From: an uncultured Eubacteriales bacterium
GTDB taxonomy: Bacteria; Bacillota_I; Bacilli_A; RF39; UBA660
Direction of reading: 5' to 3'
Assembly: GCA_905188025.1 (NCBI GenBank)
Contig: CAJJKI010000003.1
Location: 1 to 64,000, forward strand
DNA: 64,000 bases
Below the pieces are notes generated by a model. It was not told the DNA's origin. It did no database searches and saw nothing but the letters and a program-made list of their open reading frames with translations. The position numbers and the translations under genes are program-made. Each line of letters begins with the position of its first letter. The first letter of the stretch is position 1. Positions 1 to 8,147 of the stretch are shown here, piece after piece.

Positions 1-1319
1 TAATTTCCACGGGTACTATTACAGCCTGTGTTACCACGAACGCAGCCACTTCCGACAGCTAGAACAGTACCGTTATTAGCAGCATATATTGGAGATCCAA
101 AACCAACATAAATATCGATAGCAGCATGGAAAGACCCCCAACGATATTGATAATATGTTGTAATGGTATATGGTTTGTTAGTTGGCCATGCCCAGTATGA
201 TAGGTCTGCTACGTTAGGTACATATTTATCACCTTTAACAAGTATTTTGCTAACTGATGGTTTTATTTCAACACTTCCTACCATAGCAACGTCTACTAAT
301 TGGCCATTAATATATTGATATTTTCTAGTAACTTTATCAATACCATCTTCACCTTCTCTTTCAGTATAAGAGTACCCTACTACTAATTCATCATCATATT
401 TGATTTCAGTAGTATATTTAGATGGTTCTTCTTGAACAGAGTGTTTTTCTACGACGATGCTTATTATTGGATTAATTAATCCTACTACAACACGTTGTGA
501 TTCGTATAGTAAGTTGTTAGCACTAGTAAATTCAGGGTTGGCTATTAGGAATTCTTGAGTATTTAATTTATTAGCATTAGCAATTGATTCAATAGTGTCG
601 CCTTCTTTTACAATGTAGGTATCTTGTTCTTTTTCAGTACCATATAGTAAATATTTTGTCAAGGTAGCTTTATCAGTAAATATTTCTTCATCTGTAGAGA
701 TATATCCTTCACGATAAGTTACTTTTTCTTTAATATAAACATTTTCAATTAACTCACCGGTATCAACGATAGGTTCTTGTGTAGAATTCATAAATTTAGT
801 ATATTCCTCATTGTCTACAAAGGCTTTTACGATATCTACAATAGCATCATCAAAAAGGCTTTTATCAATGACATTGATGGTAATTGTTTCAGTTTTTTTC
901 TCATCTTTGTTTTCTTCGTTGTTGGCGTCATCATTTTCATTAGCTGCTTCTTTTTCGATGTCAACGATAATTCCTTTTACAGTAAAGTTTTGTTTATTTA
1001 CAAGCATTCGATATATTTCTTCATTGGTATTGCATTTTCCATTATAAGTAATTATCTTTTTAATTTCTACACCTTTTGGGGTATATATTTTATCAACATT
1101 ATATTTAGTTTTCAATTTTTCTTCTTGTTCATTGATATATGTATTAAAATCATCTTTCGATTTAACTGTTCCTATTTTTTGGCCTTCTAAGTAAATAGCA
1201 TATACTTCTTCAGGGGTTTTGTTAGTTGTTAGTTTGAATCCTACTAAAAAGATACTGGCAATGGATAATATGATAACCATTATGATACTAAAGGTCCATT
1301 TTTTTGACTTATTTTTCAT
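1..1319 (-). CDS. M23 family cell-wall endopeptidase with LysM and G5-like domains (3' end cut by window edge)
   Basis: Probable peptidoglycan endopeptidase, membrane-anchored and acting outside the cell. 439 codons are visible from ATG 1319; the C-terminus lies beyond the left edge. A short cytoplasmic basic stretch is followed by one membrane segment (about residues 8-28), a long Glu/Asn-rich stalk, a LysM domain (about 233-281, containing YIVKEGDTIESIA), a G5-like region (about 290-362), and the start of an M23 domain with the metal-site pattern H398xxxD402 in SFHAAIDI. The start overlaps the end of dnaB by 11 bases, so it is probably co-transcribed with dnaB. The domain order follows well-known Firmicute M23 proteins; the exact bond cleaved is unknown. 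Confidence 0.85.
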   Translation of the reverse strand, partial: MKNKSKKWTFSIIMVIILSIASIFLVGFKLTTNKTPEEVYAIYLEGQKIGTVKSKDDFNTYINEQEEKLKTKYNVDKIYTPKGVEIKKIITYNGKCNTNEEIYRMLVNKQNFTVKGIIVDIEKEAANENDDANNEENKDEKKTETITINVIDKSLFDDAIVDIVKAFVDNEEYTKFMNSTQEPIVDTGELIENVYIKEKVTYREGYISTDEEIFTDKATLTKYLLYGTEKEQDTYIVKEGDTIESIANANKLNTQEFLIANPEFTSANNLLYESQRVVVGLINPIISIVVEKHSVQEEPSKYTTEIKYDDELVVGYSYTEREGEDGIDKVTRKYQYINGQLVDVAMVGSVEIKPSVSKILVKGDKYVPNVADLSYWAWPTNKPYTITTYYQYRWGSFHAAIDIYVGFGSPIYAANNGTVLAVGSGCVRGNTGCNSTRGN

Positions 1320-2655
1320 TGTTACCACCATCCTTCTTTAGAGATAGGAATGTTGAGGTTTTCTTTTTGAAGAGCATATCAATAGTAGCCGTTGGTCCTT
1401 GACGATGCTTTAGGATGATTAGTTGGATCGGTGTTGGGATAGAATCGTCAGTTTGTGGGACATCTTGATCGGGTGCATGAAGGGCTGCTACGATGTCGGC
1501 GTCCTGCTCAATGGCACCAGACTCACGCAAGTCACTTAGGGCTGGGCGCTTATCTTCTCTTTTTTCAACATTTCTTGATAACTGTGATAAGGCAATGACT
1601 GGAACATTTAATTCCAAGGCCATGGTTTTTAATTTACGTGATATTTCAGATATTTCTTGTTGTCTAGCGCCTTGATATTTTCCTGATGAGTCAATTAATT
1701 GTAAGTAATCAATTACTACGAGGCCAAGGCCTTCTCCTTGAGTGGAAAGACGGCGGCATTTGGCTTGAATCTCGCTAGCGGTTGTAGCGGTCCCATCATG
1801 GAAATAGATATTAGTATCTGCTAATTGGCTGATAGCTTCATTTATACGGCGATAGTCTTCGGTTTCGAGACGGCCAGTTTGAAGTTTTTTGCTATCTATT
1901 TGACCAAGTGAGCTAATCATTCTCATTACCAATTGTTCAGCAGGCATTTCTAGTGAGAAGATGGCAATATTCTTCTTAGTGGACTTAGCTGCAGCGGTGG
2001 CAATGTTTAGAGCAAAGGCTGTTTTACCAACGGCTGGACGCGCAGCAATGATAATTAGCTGTGTTTCATGGAGACCTTCGGTAACATTATCGAGATCTCT
2101 TAAGCCGGTTGTTAGTCCTGTTATACGGCCTTTATTTTTAACTAATTGTTCTATATCATCTTGAGTTTTATTCAAGACGTCTTGGATTTTTCTAAATTCA
2201 GTTGTTCTTCTAGTTTTACCTACATTTAAGATTTCCCTTTCAGCTTCTTCGACAGCTGCTCCGACGTCTACGTCACTATCATAAGCAGATTTCTCAATGG
2301 AAGTAGCGGTTTCAATTAATCTTCTTAAGGTATATTTTTCAGTAACAGTGTCAATATAGTACTCAACATTGGCTCCGGTAGCGACACTATTAATTATTTC
2401 GGATAAATATTCAACGCCTCCGACTTGATTTAGAAGATTACGATCAACTAATTCAGTAGTTACGGTATTGACATCAACTGGTACTTGTTTTTGATACAAG
2501 TCTTTAATTACTTCAAATATTTTAGCATTGCTATCAAGATAGAAATATTCTTTTTCAACGTCTTCACAGCCTTTTTGAAGGGATGATCTTGACCAAAACA
2601 ATGAACCTATAAGGGCTTTTTCAGCATCAATATTATTTGGCAATCCTTTATTCAT
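1309..2655 (-). CDS. dnaB: replicative DNA helicase
   Basis: Hexameric helicase that unwinds DNA at the fork (DnaC in Bacillus nomenclature). 448 aa, normal for the family. The N-terminal DnaB domain occupies about residues 5-105; the RecA-like core has Walker A ARPAVGKTA near residue 205, a Walker B region ending VVIDYLQL, and the C-terminal LKHRQGPTAT segment. It lies downstream of rplI, as in Bacillus, but separated from it by a terminator. The last 11 bases overlap the M23 gene. No intein or frameshift is visible. Confidence 0.97.
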   Translation of the reverse strand: MNKGLPNNIDAEKALIGSLFWSRSSLQKGCEDVEKEYFYLDSNAKIFEVIKDLYQKQVPVDVNTVTTELVDRNLLNQVGGVEYLSEIINSVATGANVEYYIDTVTEKYTLRRLIETATSIEKSAYDSDVDVGAAVEEAEREILNVGKTRRTTEFRKIQDVLNKTQDDIEQLVKNKGRITGLTTGLRDLDNVTEGLHETQLIIIAARPAVGKTAFALNIATAAAKSTKKNIAIFSLEMPAEQLVMRMISSLGQIDSKKLQTGRLETEDYRRINEAISQLADTNIYFHDGTATTASEIQAKCRRLSTQGEGLGLVVIDYLQLIDSSGKYQGARQQEISEISRKLKTMALELNVPVIALSQLSRNVEKREDKRPALSDLRESGAIEQDADIVAALHAPDQDVPQTDDSIPTPIQLIILKHRQGPTATIDMLFKKKTSTFLSLKKDGGNNEK

Positions 2656-2767
2656 GTATTCACCTACCCTTTTATGTCATTTAATGACTTCTTATATATG
2701 ATTATACTATAAAATAAAAAATATGTCATTATTAATGAGTGGAAAAATTTAATAAAATATAAAAGAA

Positions 2768-2792
2768 AACCTCTAGATAAGTTCTAGGGGTT
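2768..2792 (-). terminator. terminator after rplI
   Basis: On the minus strand a 10-bp stem (AACCCCTAGA / TCTAGAGGTT, one G-T pair) with a 5-base loop is followed by TTTTCTTTT. It sits between rplI and dnaB, so dnaB either relies on read-through or on its own promoter. Confidence 0.7.
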
Positions 2793-2809
2793 ATGTTCTT
2801 TTTATATAA

Positions 2810-3253
2810 TTATTTCTCTTTGATAGTTATTTTTACTTCTCCAGTTACTTTTTTATGAAGTTCTATTTTTACATAGTGAGCTCCTAGTAGGTTAAGGGTA
2901 TTATCAGGTTTGATTTTCTTTTTATCGATTGAGTATCCTAGTGAAGTTAATTTTTCTTCTATTTGTTTGGTAGAAATATTACCAAATGTTTTGCCATCTT
3001 TACCAGCTTTTACTTCAAAGATTATATTTTCATGGGAAAGTTTTTCTTTGATTGTATTAGCATTAGCTATATCTTCTTTTTCTTTTAAGGCTTTATTCTT
3101 GATATCTTCATTTAATCTTTCATTACTTGTCTTGGTGTATTTTACAGCATAGCCATTTTTGATTAAGTAGTTTGTGGCATAACCATCAGATACTTCTTTG
3201 ATATCTCCTGATTTACCTTGTTTTTTTAAATCTTTTATAAATATTACTTTCAT
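2810..3253 (-). CDS. rplI: 50S ribosomal protein L9
   Basis: Binds 23S rRNA domain V. 147 aa. The N-terminal globular domain begins MKVIFIKDLKKQGKSGDI and carries the family GYATNYLIKNGYA segment at about 24-36. A charged connecting helix and the C-terminal domain (about 75-147) follow. It lies between rpsR and dnaB as in Bacillus; the gdpP/yybT gene often found here is absent. Confidence 0.96.
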   Translation of the reverse strand: MKVIFIKDLKKQGKSGDIKEVSDGYATNYLIKNGYAVKYTKTSNERLNEDIKNKALKEKEDIANANTIKEKLSHENIIFEVKAGKDGKTFGNISTKQIEEKLTSLGYSIDKKKIKPDNTLNLLGAHYVKIELHKKVTGEVKITIKEK

Positions 3254-3274
3254 TTTATCACTTTCCTTTCTTTA

Positions 3275-3283
3275 ATTATAGCA
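3275..3283 (-). promoter_or_regulatory. extended -10 promoter of rplI
   Basis: Minus strand reads TATGCTATAAT: a perfect -10 with the TGn extension, about 20 bases upstream of the rplI ATG. No good -35 is present, as usual for extended -10 promoters. Confidence 0.6.
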
Positions 3284-3560
3284 TAAATAGTAGGTAAATG
3301 CACTAGTTATGCATAAATGCAGTTATTTTTTACAATGATAACTGCCCTATTCTTTTTTAGTTTTTACTGATTGTTTAAAAATTTTACTTTTTATTTAGAT
3401 ACTTTTTGTATCTTTAAATTATTTGTTGTAATTGTCTTTTATTTTTTGTATTTTATGCTGTGCGTTTCCTATACTACTTTTTTCTATAGATATTTATTTT
3501 TTTAATTTGTTATTTTACAAGGGATAATCTTTATATGTATTTTGAATTTTGGATAATAGA
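3284..3560. other. gene-free AT-rich stretch between rpsR and rplI
   Basis: No credible ORF on either strand. It holds a hairpin with 8-bp GCAGTTAT / ATAACTGC arms (about 3319-3348), upstream of the rplI promoter, and a smaller AGATAC-loop-GTATCT palindrome near 3397-3412. Neither carries a clear U-run for the adjacent genes, and I assign no function. Confidence 0.5.
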
Positions 3561-3589
3561 AAAATAAGCTCTATTAAAAAGCTTATTTT
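3561..3589 (-). terminator. terminator after rpsR
   Basis: Minus-strand 9-bp stem AAATAAGCT / AGCTTATTT followed by a T-run. It overlaps the rpsR stop codon and closes the rpsF-ssb-rpsR operon. Confidence 0.75.
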
Positions 3590-3801
3590 GTAGTATATGG
3601 TATAAATCCCATGTATCTTGCTAATTTAACTTGTTCAGCTACATGTCTTTGGTGCTTTGCACAAGTACCAGTGAATCTTCTTGGTAAAATTTTACCTGAA
3701 TCATTAATATATTTACTGATTACGTCTACATTTTTGTAATCAACTGGTTTTCCAATACACATATAGCAAACTTTTTTTCTTTTCTTACGAAATTCTGCCA
3801 T
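3583..3801 (-). CDS. rpsR: 30S ribosomal protein S18 (zinc-type)
   Basis: Partner of S6 on the small subunit platform. Starting at ATG 3801, 9 bases after a strong GGAGGAAC site, it is 72 aa. A longer reading frame from 3840 would overlap ssb and lacks homology to S18. The conserved LPRRFTGTCAKHQRHV block and the KLARYMGFIPYT end are present. CYMC near the N-terminus plus CAKH form a likely C-C-C-H zinc site, i.e. the zinc-containing version. Third gene of rpsF-ssb-rpsR. Confidence 0.96.
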   Translation of the reverse strand: MAEFRKKRKKVCYMCIGKPVDYKNVDVISKYINDSGKILPRRFTGTCAKHQRHVAEQVKLARYMGFIPYTTK

Positions 3802-3817
3802 TTTTGTTCCTCCTTTT

Positions 3818-4285
3818 TTAGAAAGGTAAATCGCTATCACTAATTTCTACTTTTTCGCCAAAACTAGCAAATGGATCATTATCAACAGAAGTTGTTTCTG
3901 CTGAAGCTGGCATATCTACGTCAAATGGATTATCATCCCTTGGAGCTGATTGTGGAGCTCTATTTTGATCATTTACTGAACCTAAAAATTCAACATTGTT
4001 GGCAATTACTTCAGTGACATACACTTTCTTACCTTCATTATTATCGTAGCTTCTTGTTTGAATTCTTCCTTCAACAGCTACTTGTCTTCCTTTTGTTAGA
4101 TATCTTGCAACATTTTCAGCTGGTTTGTTCCATACTGTAACATTTATAAAATCAGTTTCAGGTTCATGTCCTTGAGATACTGGTCTTGAAATAGCTACAT
4201 TTATTTGACATACAGCAGTTCCTGTTGGAGTGTGACGCAATTCTGGGTCACGAGATAATCTTCCAATTAAAAATACTTTATTCAT
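3818..4285 (-). CDS. ssb: single-stranded DNA-binding protein (main housekeeping copy)
   Basis: Coats ssDNA and recruits replication/repair partners. 155 aa. The OB fold spans about residues 1-105, starting MNKVFLIGRLSRDPELR. A flexible linker rich in Asn/Asp/Pro follows. The C-terminus EISDSDLPF is the acidic tip that binds partner proteins. Its location between rpsF and rpsR is the standard Firmicute arrangement. A second SSB at 36754 lacks this tip. Confidence 0.96.
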   Translation of the reverse strand: MNKVFLIGRLSRDPELRHTPTGTAVCQINVAISRPVSQGHEPETDFINVTVWNKPAENVARYLTKGRQVAVEGRIQTRSYDNNEGKKVYVTEVIANNVEFLGSVNDQNRAPQSAPRDDNPFDVDMPASAETTSVDNDPFASFGEKVEISDSDLPF

Positions 4286-4293
4286 GTTTCCTC

Positions 4294-4584
4294 CTACTTT
4301 TCAACATTTAGAATTAAATGTCTAACAACGTTTTCATCAATTAGAGCAATTCTGTCAAATTCTTTAACAGCCTTGTCACTATTTGAATCAATGTTATATA
4401 AGAAGTAGAAACCAGACTTGAATCCTTTAATTTCATATGCAAATTCTTTTTGTCCAAGTTCTTTTGATAAAGTGATAGTTGCTTTGTTATCTGTTAGAGT
4501 TTTTTCTAATTTCTTAACAGTATCTTTAACAGCTTTTTCTTCTAAATCAGGCTTTACGATGAACATTATTTCATACTTTCTCAT
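4294..4584 (-). CDS. rpsF: 30S ribosomal protein S6
   Basis: 96 aa, the usual length. It opens MRKYEIMFIVKPDLEEK and has the family FAYEIKGFKSGFYFLYN strand near residue 48. First gene of rpsF-ssb-rpsR, with AGGAGGTGT just upstream of its ATG. Confidence 0.96.
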   Translation of the reverse strand: MRKYEIMFIVKPDLEEKAVKDTVKKLEKTLTDNKATITLSKELGQKEFAYEIKGFKSGFYFLYNIDSNSDKAVKEFDRIALIDENVVRHLILNVEK

Positions 4585-4603
4585 TCTTACACCTCCTTAT
4601 GGA

Positions 4604-4629
4604 CTTGTGGCCTTTTACAGGCAAGCAAG
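4604..4629 (-). promoter_or_regulatory. possible rpsF leader hairpin
   Basis: The untranslated leader can fold into an inner GCCT/AGGC stem with a 5-base loop and an outer CTTG/CAAG stem separated by a small internal loop. The S6:S18 complex is known to bind rpsF leaders in many bacteria. The position fits, but I do not see the conserved CCG signature clearly. Confidence 0.3.
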
Positions 4630-4654
4630 GTAATAGAACTTTCGTTCAAGTGGT

Positions 4655-4683
4655 ATTATAGCAAATTATTTGGTGAAAGTAAA
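4655..4683 (-). promoter_or_regulatory. sigma-A promoter of rpsF-ssb-rpsR
   Basis: Minus strand: -35 TTTACT (4683-4678), 17-bp spacer, -10 TATAAT (4660-4655). This is a near-consensus vegetative promoter about 70 bases upstream of rpsF. Confidence 0.75.
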
Positions 4684-4812
4684 GGAAAAATTTATCTTTT
4701 ATTTATTTTTTACTGGGTATTTGATTTATTGATTGTTTTATATTACTGATTTATTTTGATCACTAGGATAATAGCCCAGTATTATAAGAAAGAAAAAACT
4801 TCCAATGAAGTT

Positions 4813-5061
4813 TTAACTGTTATAATACTTATCAATATCAGTTGGTACTTTGTCATTGATTACGGCATTAATAATTTTTTCTTCTTGTTCTTTAGATACG
4901 GGGCGACCTGTCATTTCAGAGAGAGTTCCAATTACCTCCTTTAAAGTTTTTTCATCTTTCATGTTTCCATTTTGAAGTTTTCCTGCTAATGATAAGATAG
5001 TATCTTTATCTACATTGGTTTTCTTTTCTACTTTTTTAAAAAAATTATCTGAAAATCCCAT
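4813..5061 (-). CDS. SpoVIF-like small sporulation protein
   Basis: 82 aa, soluble, one compact helical domain. The pattern FFKKVEKKTNVDKDTILSL, then DEKTLKEVI, then RPVSKEQEEKIINAVINDKVP resembles stage VI sporulation protein F (YjcC of Bacillus), which is needed late in coat assembly; this is from memory of the family, not a search. The gene stands alone with its own AGGAGG site and a -10 like element of the late sporulation type. A generic small helical protein cannot be ruled out. Confidence 0.6.
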   Translation of the reverse strand: MGFSDNFFKKVEKKTNVDKDTILSLAGKLQNGNMKDEKTLKEVIGTLSEMTGRPVSKEQEEKIINAVINDKVPTDIDKYYNS

Positions 5062-5079
5062 AATTCCTCCTTATGATAA

Positions 5080-5088
5080 TAGTATATG
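5080..5088 (-). promoter_or_regulatory. putative late-sporulation (sigma-K type) -10 element
   Basis: Minus strand CATATACTA matches the sigma-K -10 consensus CATAnnnTA and lies 19 bases before the spoVIF-like start codon. No convincing AC -35 is at the expected spacing. The same consensus is met before the cotD-like gene at 23675. Confidence 0.4.
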
Positions 5089-5111
5089 ATAGTGAGGCTT
5101 GGTTGATAAAA

Positions 5112-5136
5112 GAAAAATACTCTTTTTGGGAGTATT
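5112..5136 (-). terminator. terminator after der
   Basis: Minus strand AATACTC / GAGTATT stem followed by TTTTTCTTTT; touches the der stop codon. Confidence 0.75.
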
Positions 5137-6449
5137 TATTCTTCATTACGATTTTTAAATTCTATTTCAATAGGAGTTCCTTCAAAATCAAAAGATTCTC
5201 TTATTTTGTTTTCTAAGTATCTCTCATAAGAGAAGTGTACAAGGCCTTTACTGTTAACGTTAAAGACAAATTTTGGAGGAGTTATTCCTTTTTGTGCTAC
5301 AAAGTATATTTTTAATCTTTTTCCTTTATATGAAGGAGGTTGATTTAGGATAACAGCATCACGAATAACGTCATTTAGGATACTTGTTTTGATTTCTTTT
5401 TTGCTGTTTTCATATACTTTTTTGATTTCAGGCATTAGGGTATGAATACGTTTTTTAGTTTTAGCTGATAGGAATACTATTGGGACATATGAGAGAAACT
5501 GAAATTCAGCACGCATTAGTTTAGTGTATTCAGCGATAGTCTTATCTTTTACAGTATCCCATTTATTAACTACTAATACTAAAGGTTTACCAGCTTCGAG
5601 GGCATAACTAGCAATATGTTTATCATGTTCGATAATGCCTTCTTCAGCATTGATTACTACAACACAAACATTACTTCTTTCAATAGCTTTCATAGCACGA
5701 ATTACACTATATTTTTCAATATTTTCATAGATTTTACCACTTTTTCTAATACCAGCTGTATCGATGATAACATAATCTTCTTTTTCATAAGTAAATGGTG
5801 TATCAATTGCATCTCTAGTAGTACCTGCTATATTGCTAACAATTGATTTTTCTTCATTAACAATGGCATTTACTAGGCTACTTTTTCCGACATTTGGGCG
5901 ACCTATTACACAGAACTTAATTTTATTATCTTCTAGGAGATTTAGATCTTCTTTTGGTGAAAAGTCTTTAGTTATTTCATCAAGTAAGTCCCCTATTCCT
6001 AGATTATGTTCTCCACTGATAGGAATTATTTCAGGGAATCCTAATTCATAGTAATTATAGATATCATTTTTACGTTTTTCATTATCAATTTTATTTACCG
6101 CAAGGATTACTCTTTTATTACTTTTCATTAACATATCACGAATTTTAAAATCATTAGCATTTAGTTCTTCTTTACCATCTAAGATGAATACAATAACGTC
6201 AGCTTCATCGATGGCTAGACTGGCTTGAACTATTATTTCTTTATTAAAATCAGCATCTGATAAGTCTATTCCTCCGGTATCTATTAAGTGAAATTTATAA
6301 TCTTTATATATAACGTCACCATATATTCTATCACGAGTAACTCCTGGAGTATCTTCAATGATAGAGATTTTTTTACCTACTAGTTTATTAAATATTGTAG
6401 ATTTTCCGACATTTGGACGGCCTACTAAGGCTACTGTTGGGGTTTTCAT
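5136..6449 (-). CDS. der: ribosome biogenesis GTPase Der (EngA)
   Basis: Double-GTPase acting in 50S subunit maturation. 437 aa. The first G domain has GRPNVGKST at about 10-18 with DTPG and NKID; the second has GRPNVGKSS near 184 with DTAG and NKWD. The KH-like domain occupies the last about 85 residues. Downstream of engB with a 20-base gap, AGGAGG in between; the two GTPase genes form an operon. Confidence 0.97.
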   Translation of the reverse strand: MKTPTVALVGRPNVGKSTIFNKLVGKKISIIEDTPGVTRDRIYGDVIYKDYKFHLIDTGGIDLSDADFNKEIIVQASLAIDEADVIVFILDGKEELNANDFKIRDMLMKSNKRVILAVNKIDNEKRKNDIYNYYELGFPEIIPISGEHNLGIGDLLDEITKDFSPKEDLNLLEDNKIKFCVIGRPNVGKSSLVNAIVNEEKSIVSNIAGTTRDAIDTPFTYEKEDYVIIDTAGIRKSGKIYENIEKYSVIRAMKAIERSNVCVVVINAEEGIIEHDKHIASYALEAGKPLVLVVNKWDTVKDKTIAEYTKLMRAEFQFLSYVPIVFLSAKTKKRIHTLMPEIKKVYENSKKEIKTSILNDVIRDAVILNQPPSYKGKRLKIYFVAQKGITPPKFVFNVNSKGLVHFSYERYLENKIRESFDFEGTPIEIEFKNRNEE

Positions 6450-6469
6450 ATTATTACCTCCTTATATAA

Positions 6470-7057
6470 TTATTTTATTTCTAGTGTTTCAACTAATTTG
6501 TTGTATACTTCTTGACGACCCATTTTTGTTACACTTGAGAAAAGAATTAAATCTTCTTCAGATACATTTAGGGTTTTAGTAATTAGATTTATTGATTTTT
6601 GATGAGTATTTTTGCTTACTTTATCTACTTTAGTACAAATAATAGTTACTGGTACATTGTAGTATTTTAAGTAATTATACATCATGACATCATCTTCAGT
6701 GGGTTTATGACGGAAATCTATTAACATGAAGACCATTTTTAAATTGTCTCTTGATTTTAAATATTCTTCCATTATAAGACCAAATTTTTCTTTTAATTGT
6801 TTACTTACTTTAGCAAAGCCATATCCTGGGGCATCTACTAAATAGAAATAGTCATTGACTAAATAGAAATTTAGAGTTTGCGTTTTACCAGGTTTAGCAC
6901 TTGTACGAGCAAAGTTTTTTCTATTAATTAATGTGTTGATAAAGCTACTTTTACCAACGTTAGAACGACCTACTAATAAGAATTCATTTTTGTCTCCAGT
7001 GGGAAACTGACTGAGTCTTACGGCAGATATTTCTAATTTGACGTCTAAAATTTTCAC
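6470..7057 (-). CDS. ysxC: ribosome biogenesis GTPase YsxC/EngB
   Basis: 50S assembly GTPase. I choose GTG 7057 (195 aa): it follows GGTGAT and gives the family N-terminus KILDVKLEISAVRLSQFP. An ATG 45 bases further upstream would add hydrophobic residues atypical for the family. Walker A GRSNVGKSS, switch region ARTSAKPGKTQTLNFY, DAPGYGFAKV and TKVD are all present. Confidence 0.93.
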   Translation of the reverse strand: MKILDVKLEISAVRLSQFPTGDKNEFLLVGRSNVGKSSFINTLINRKNFARTSAKPGKTQTLNFYLVNDYFYLVDAPGYGFAKVSKQLKEKFGLIMEEYLKSRDNLKMVFMLIDFRHKPTEDDVMMYNYLKYYNVPVTIICTKVDKVSKNTHQKSINLITKTLNVSEEDLILFSSVTKMGRQEVYNKLVETLEIK

Positions 7058-7140
7058 ACAAATCACCAGTATCATTATATAAAAAAAATAGAAAATAGTC
7101 AAATTTATGATAAAATATTTTTGTGATGGGGATGAAGTTT

Positions 7141-8043
7141 ATGAATGAACTATTAAATAAATGTATGTTATGTCCAAGAAATTGTGGGGTAAATAGGAAT
7201 CAGGGAGAAGTAGGTTTTTGTAGATCGGGGGATAGGATACGGATTGCTAAGGCTTATTTACACAAATGGGAAGAGCCTCCAATAACAGGAAGTAATGGAT
7301 CAGGAACAATCTTTTTTAGTGGGTGTAATTTGCGTTGTTTGTTTTGTCAAAATTATTATATAAGTGAACTTAATAATGGGGTAGAGATAGATACTTTAGA
7401 GTTGGCTAATATATGTCTTGATTTACAAAGGGAAGGGGCTACTAATATTAATTTGGTGACTCCTACTCATTATGTACCACTAATTATAGAAGGAATAAAG
7501 TTGGCTAAAGAGCGTGGATTAGTGATACCAATAGTTTATAATTCTTCGGGATATGAGAAAGTGGATACTTTGAAGCTATTAGAGGGAATAGTGGATATAT
7601 ATTTACCTGATTTTAAATATTATAATAATGAGATAGCTTTTAAGTATTCTGGATGCAAGGATTATTTTGAGTATACGAGTGAGGCTATTAAAGAGATGGT
7701 TAGGCAACAACCTAAGTGTATTTTTGATAAGAACGGGAATATGACTAGGGGAGTAGTTGTGAGACATTTAATTTTGCCTACTTGGGAAGAAGATAGTAAG
7801 AGGATACTTAAGTATTTATATGATAATTATAAGAATAAGATATTTTATAGTATTATGAATCAGTATACTCCGGTAAGGGCATGTAAGTATCAGGAACTTA
7901 ATAGTAGGGTAGAGGATACGGTATATGATGAGGTTATTGATTATGCATGGAATTTAGGTATAAGGAAGGCTTTTATTCAGGAAGATGGTACTGTTAGCGA
8001 GAGTTTTATACCGGATTTTGATTATGGGAAAGAAAAGAATTGA
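7141..8043 (+). CDS. radical SAM protein, pyruvate-formate-lyase-activase-like (PflX family)
   Basis: 300 aa from ATG 7141; GTG/ATG codons at 7123, 7126 and 7132 are alternative starts. Two N-terminal Cys pairs (CMLCPRNC) precede GEVGFCRSG. The radical SAM cluster motif CNLRCLFC (CxxxCxxC) follows. The central PTHYVP and LPDFKYY blocks match the COG1313-type 'putative PFL activating enzyme' group, whose substrate is not established. No formate-lyase gene is nearby. The gene is divergent from engB. Confidence 0.85.
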   Translation: MNELLNKCMLCPRNCGVNRNQGEVGFCRSGDRIRIAKAYLHKWEEPPITGSNGSGTIFFSGCNLRCLFCQNYYISELNNGVEIDTLELANICLDLQREGATNINLVTPTHYVPLIIEGIKLAKERGLVIPIVYNSSGYEKVDTLKLLEGIVDIYLPDFKYYNNEIAFKYSGCKDYFEYTSEAIKEMVRQQPKCIFDKNGNMTRGVVVRHLILPTWEEDSKRILKYLYDNYKNKIFYSIMNQYTPVRACKYQELNSRVEDTVYDEVIDYAWNLGIRKAFIQEDGTVSESFIPDFDYGKEKN

Positions 8044-8074
8044 TTTTTAAAAGGAGTTATGCTAGGATAGATGG

Positions 8075-8080
8075 TATAAT
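8075..8080 (+). promoter_or_regulatory. extended -10 element upstream of the phosphoesterase
   Basis: TGGTATAAT: a perfect TATAAT with TGn extension, 67 bases before ATG 8148. No clear -35. Confidence 0.45.
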
Positions 8081-8147
8081 TTTTATGAAATTATTTGAAT
8101 AAAATGATAGGGAGAATTCTATTAGGAAATTATATGTGAGGAATAAG

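Noticed and set aside
811..1190. Two overlapping plus-strand frames within the M23 gene
   Set aside because: Both are Phe/Ser/Ile-rich complements of the real minus-strand gene, which continues off the left edge.
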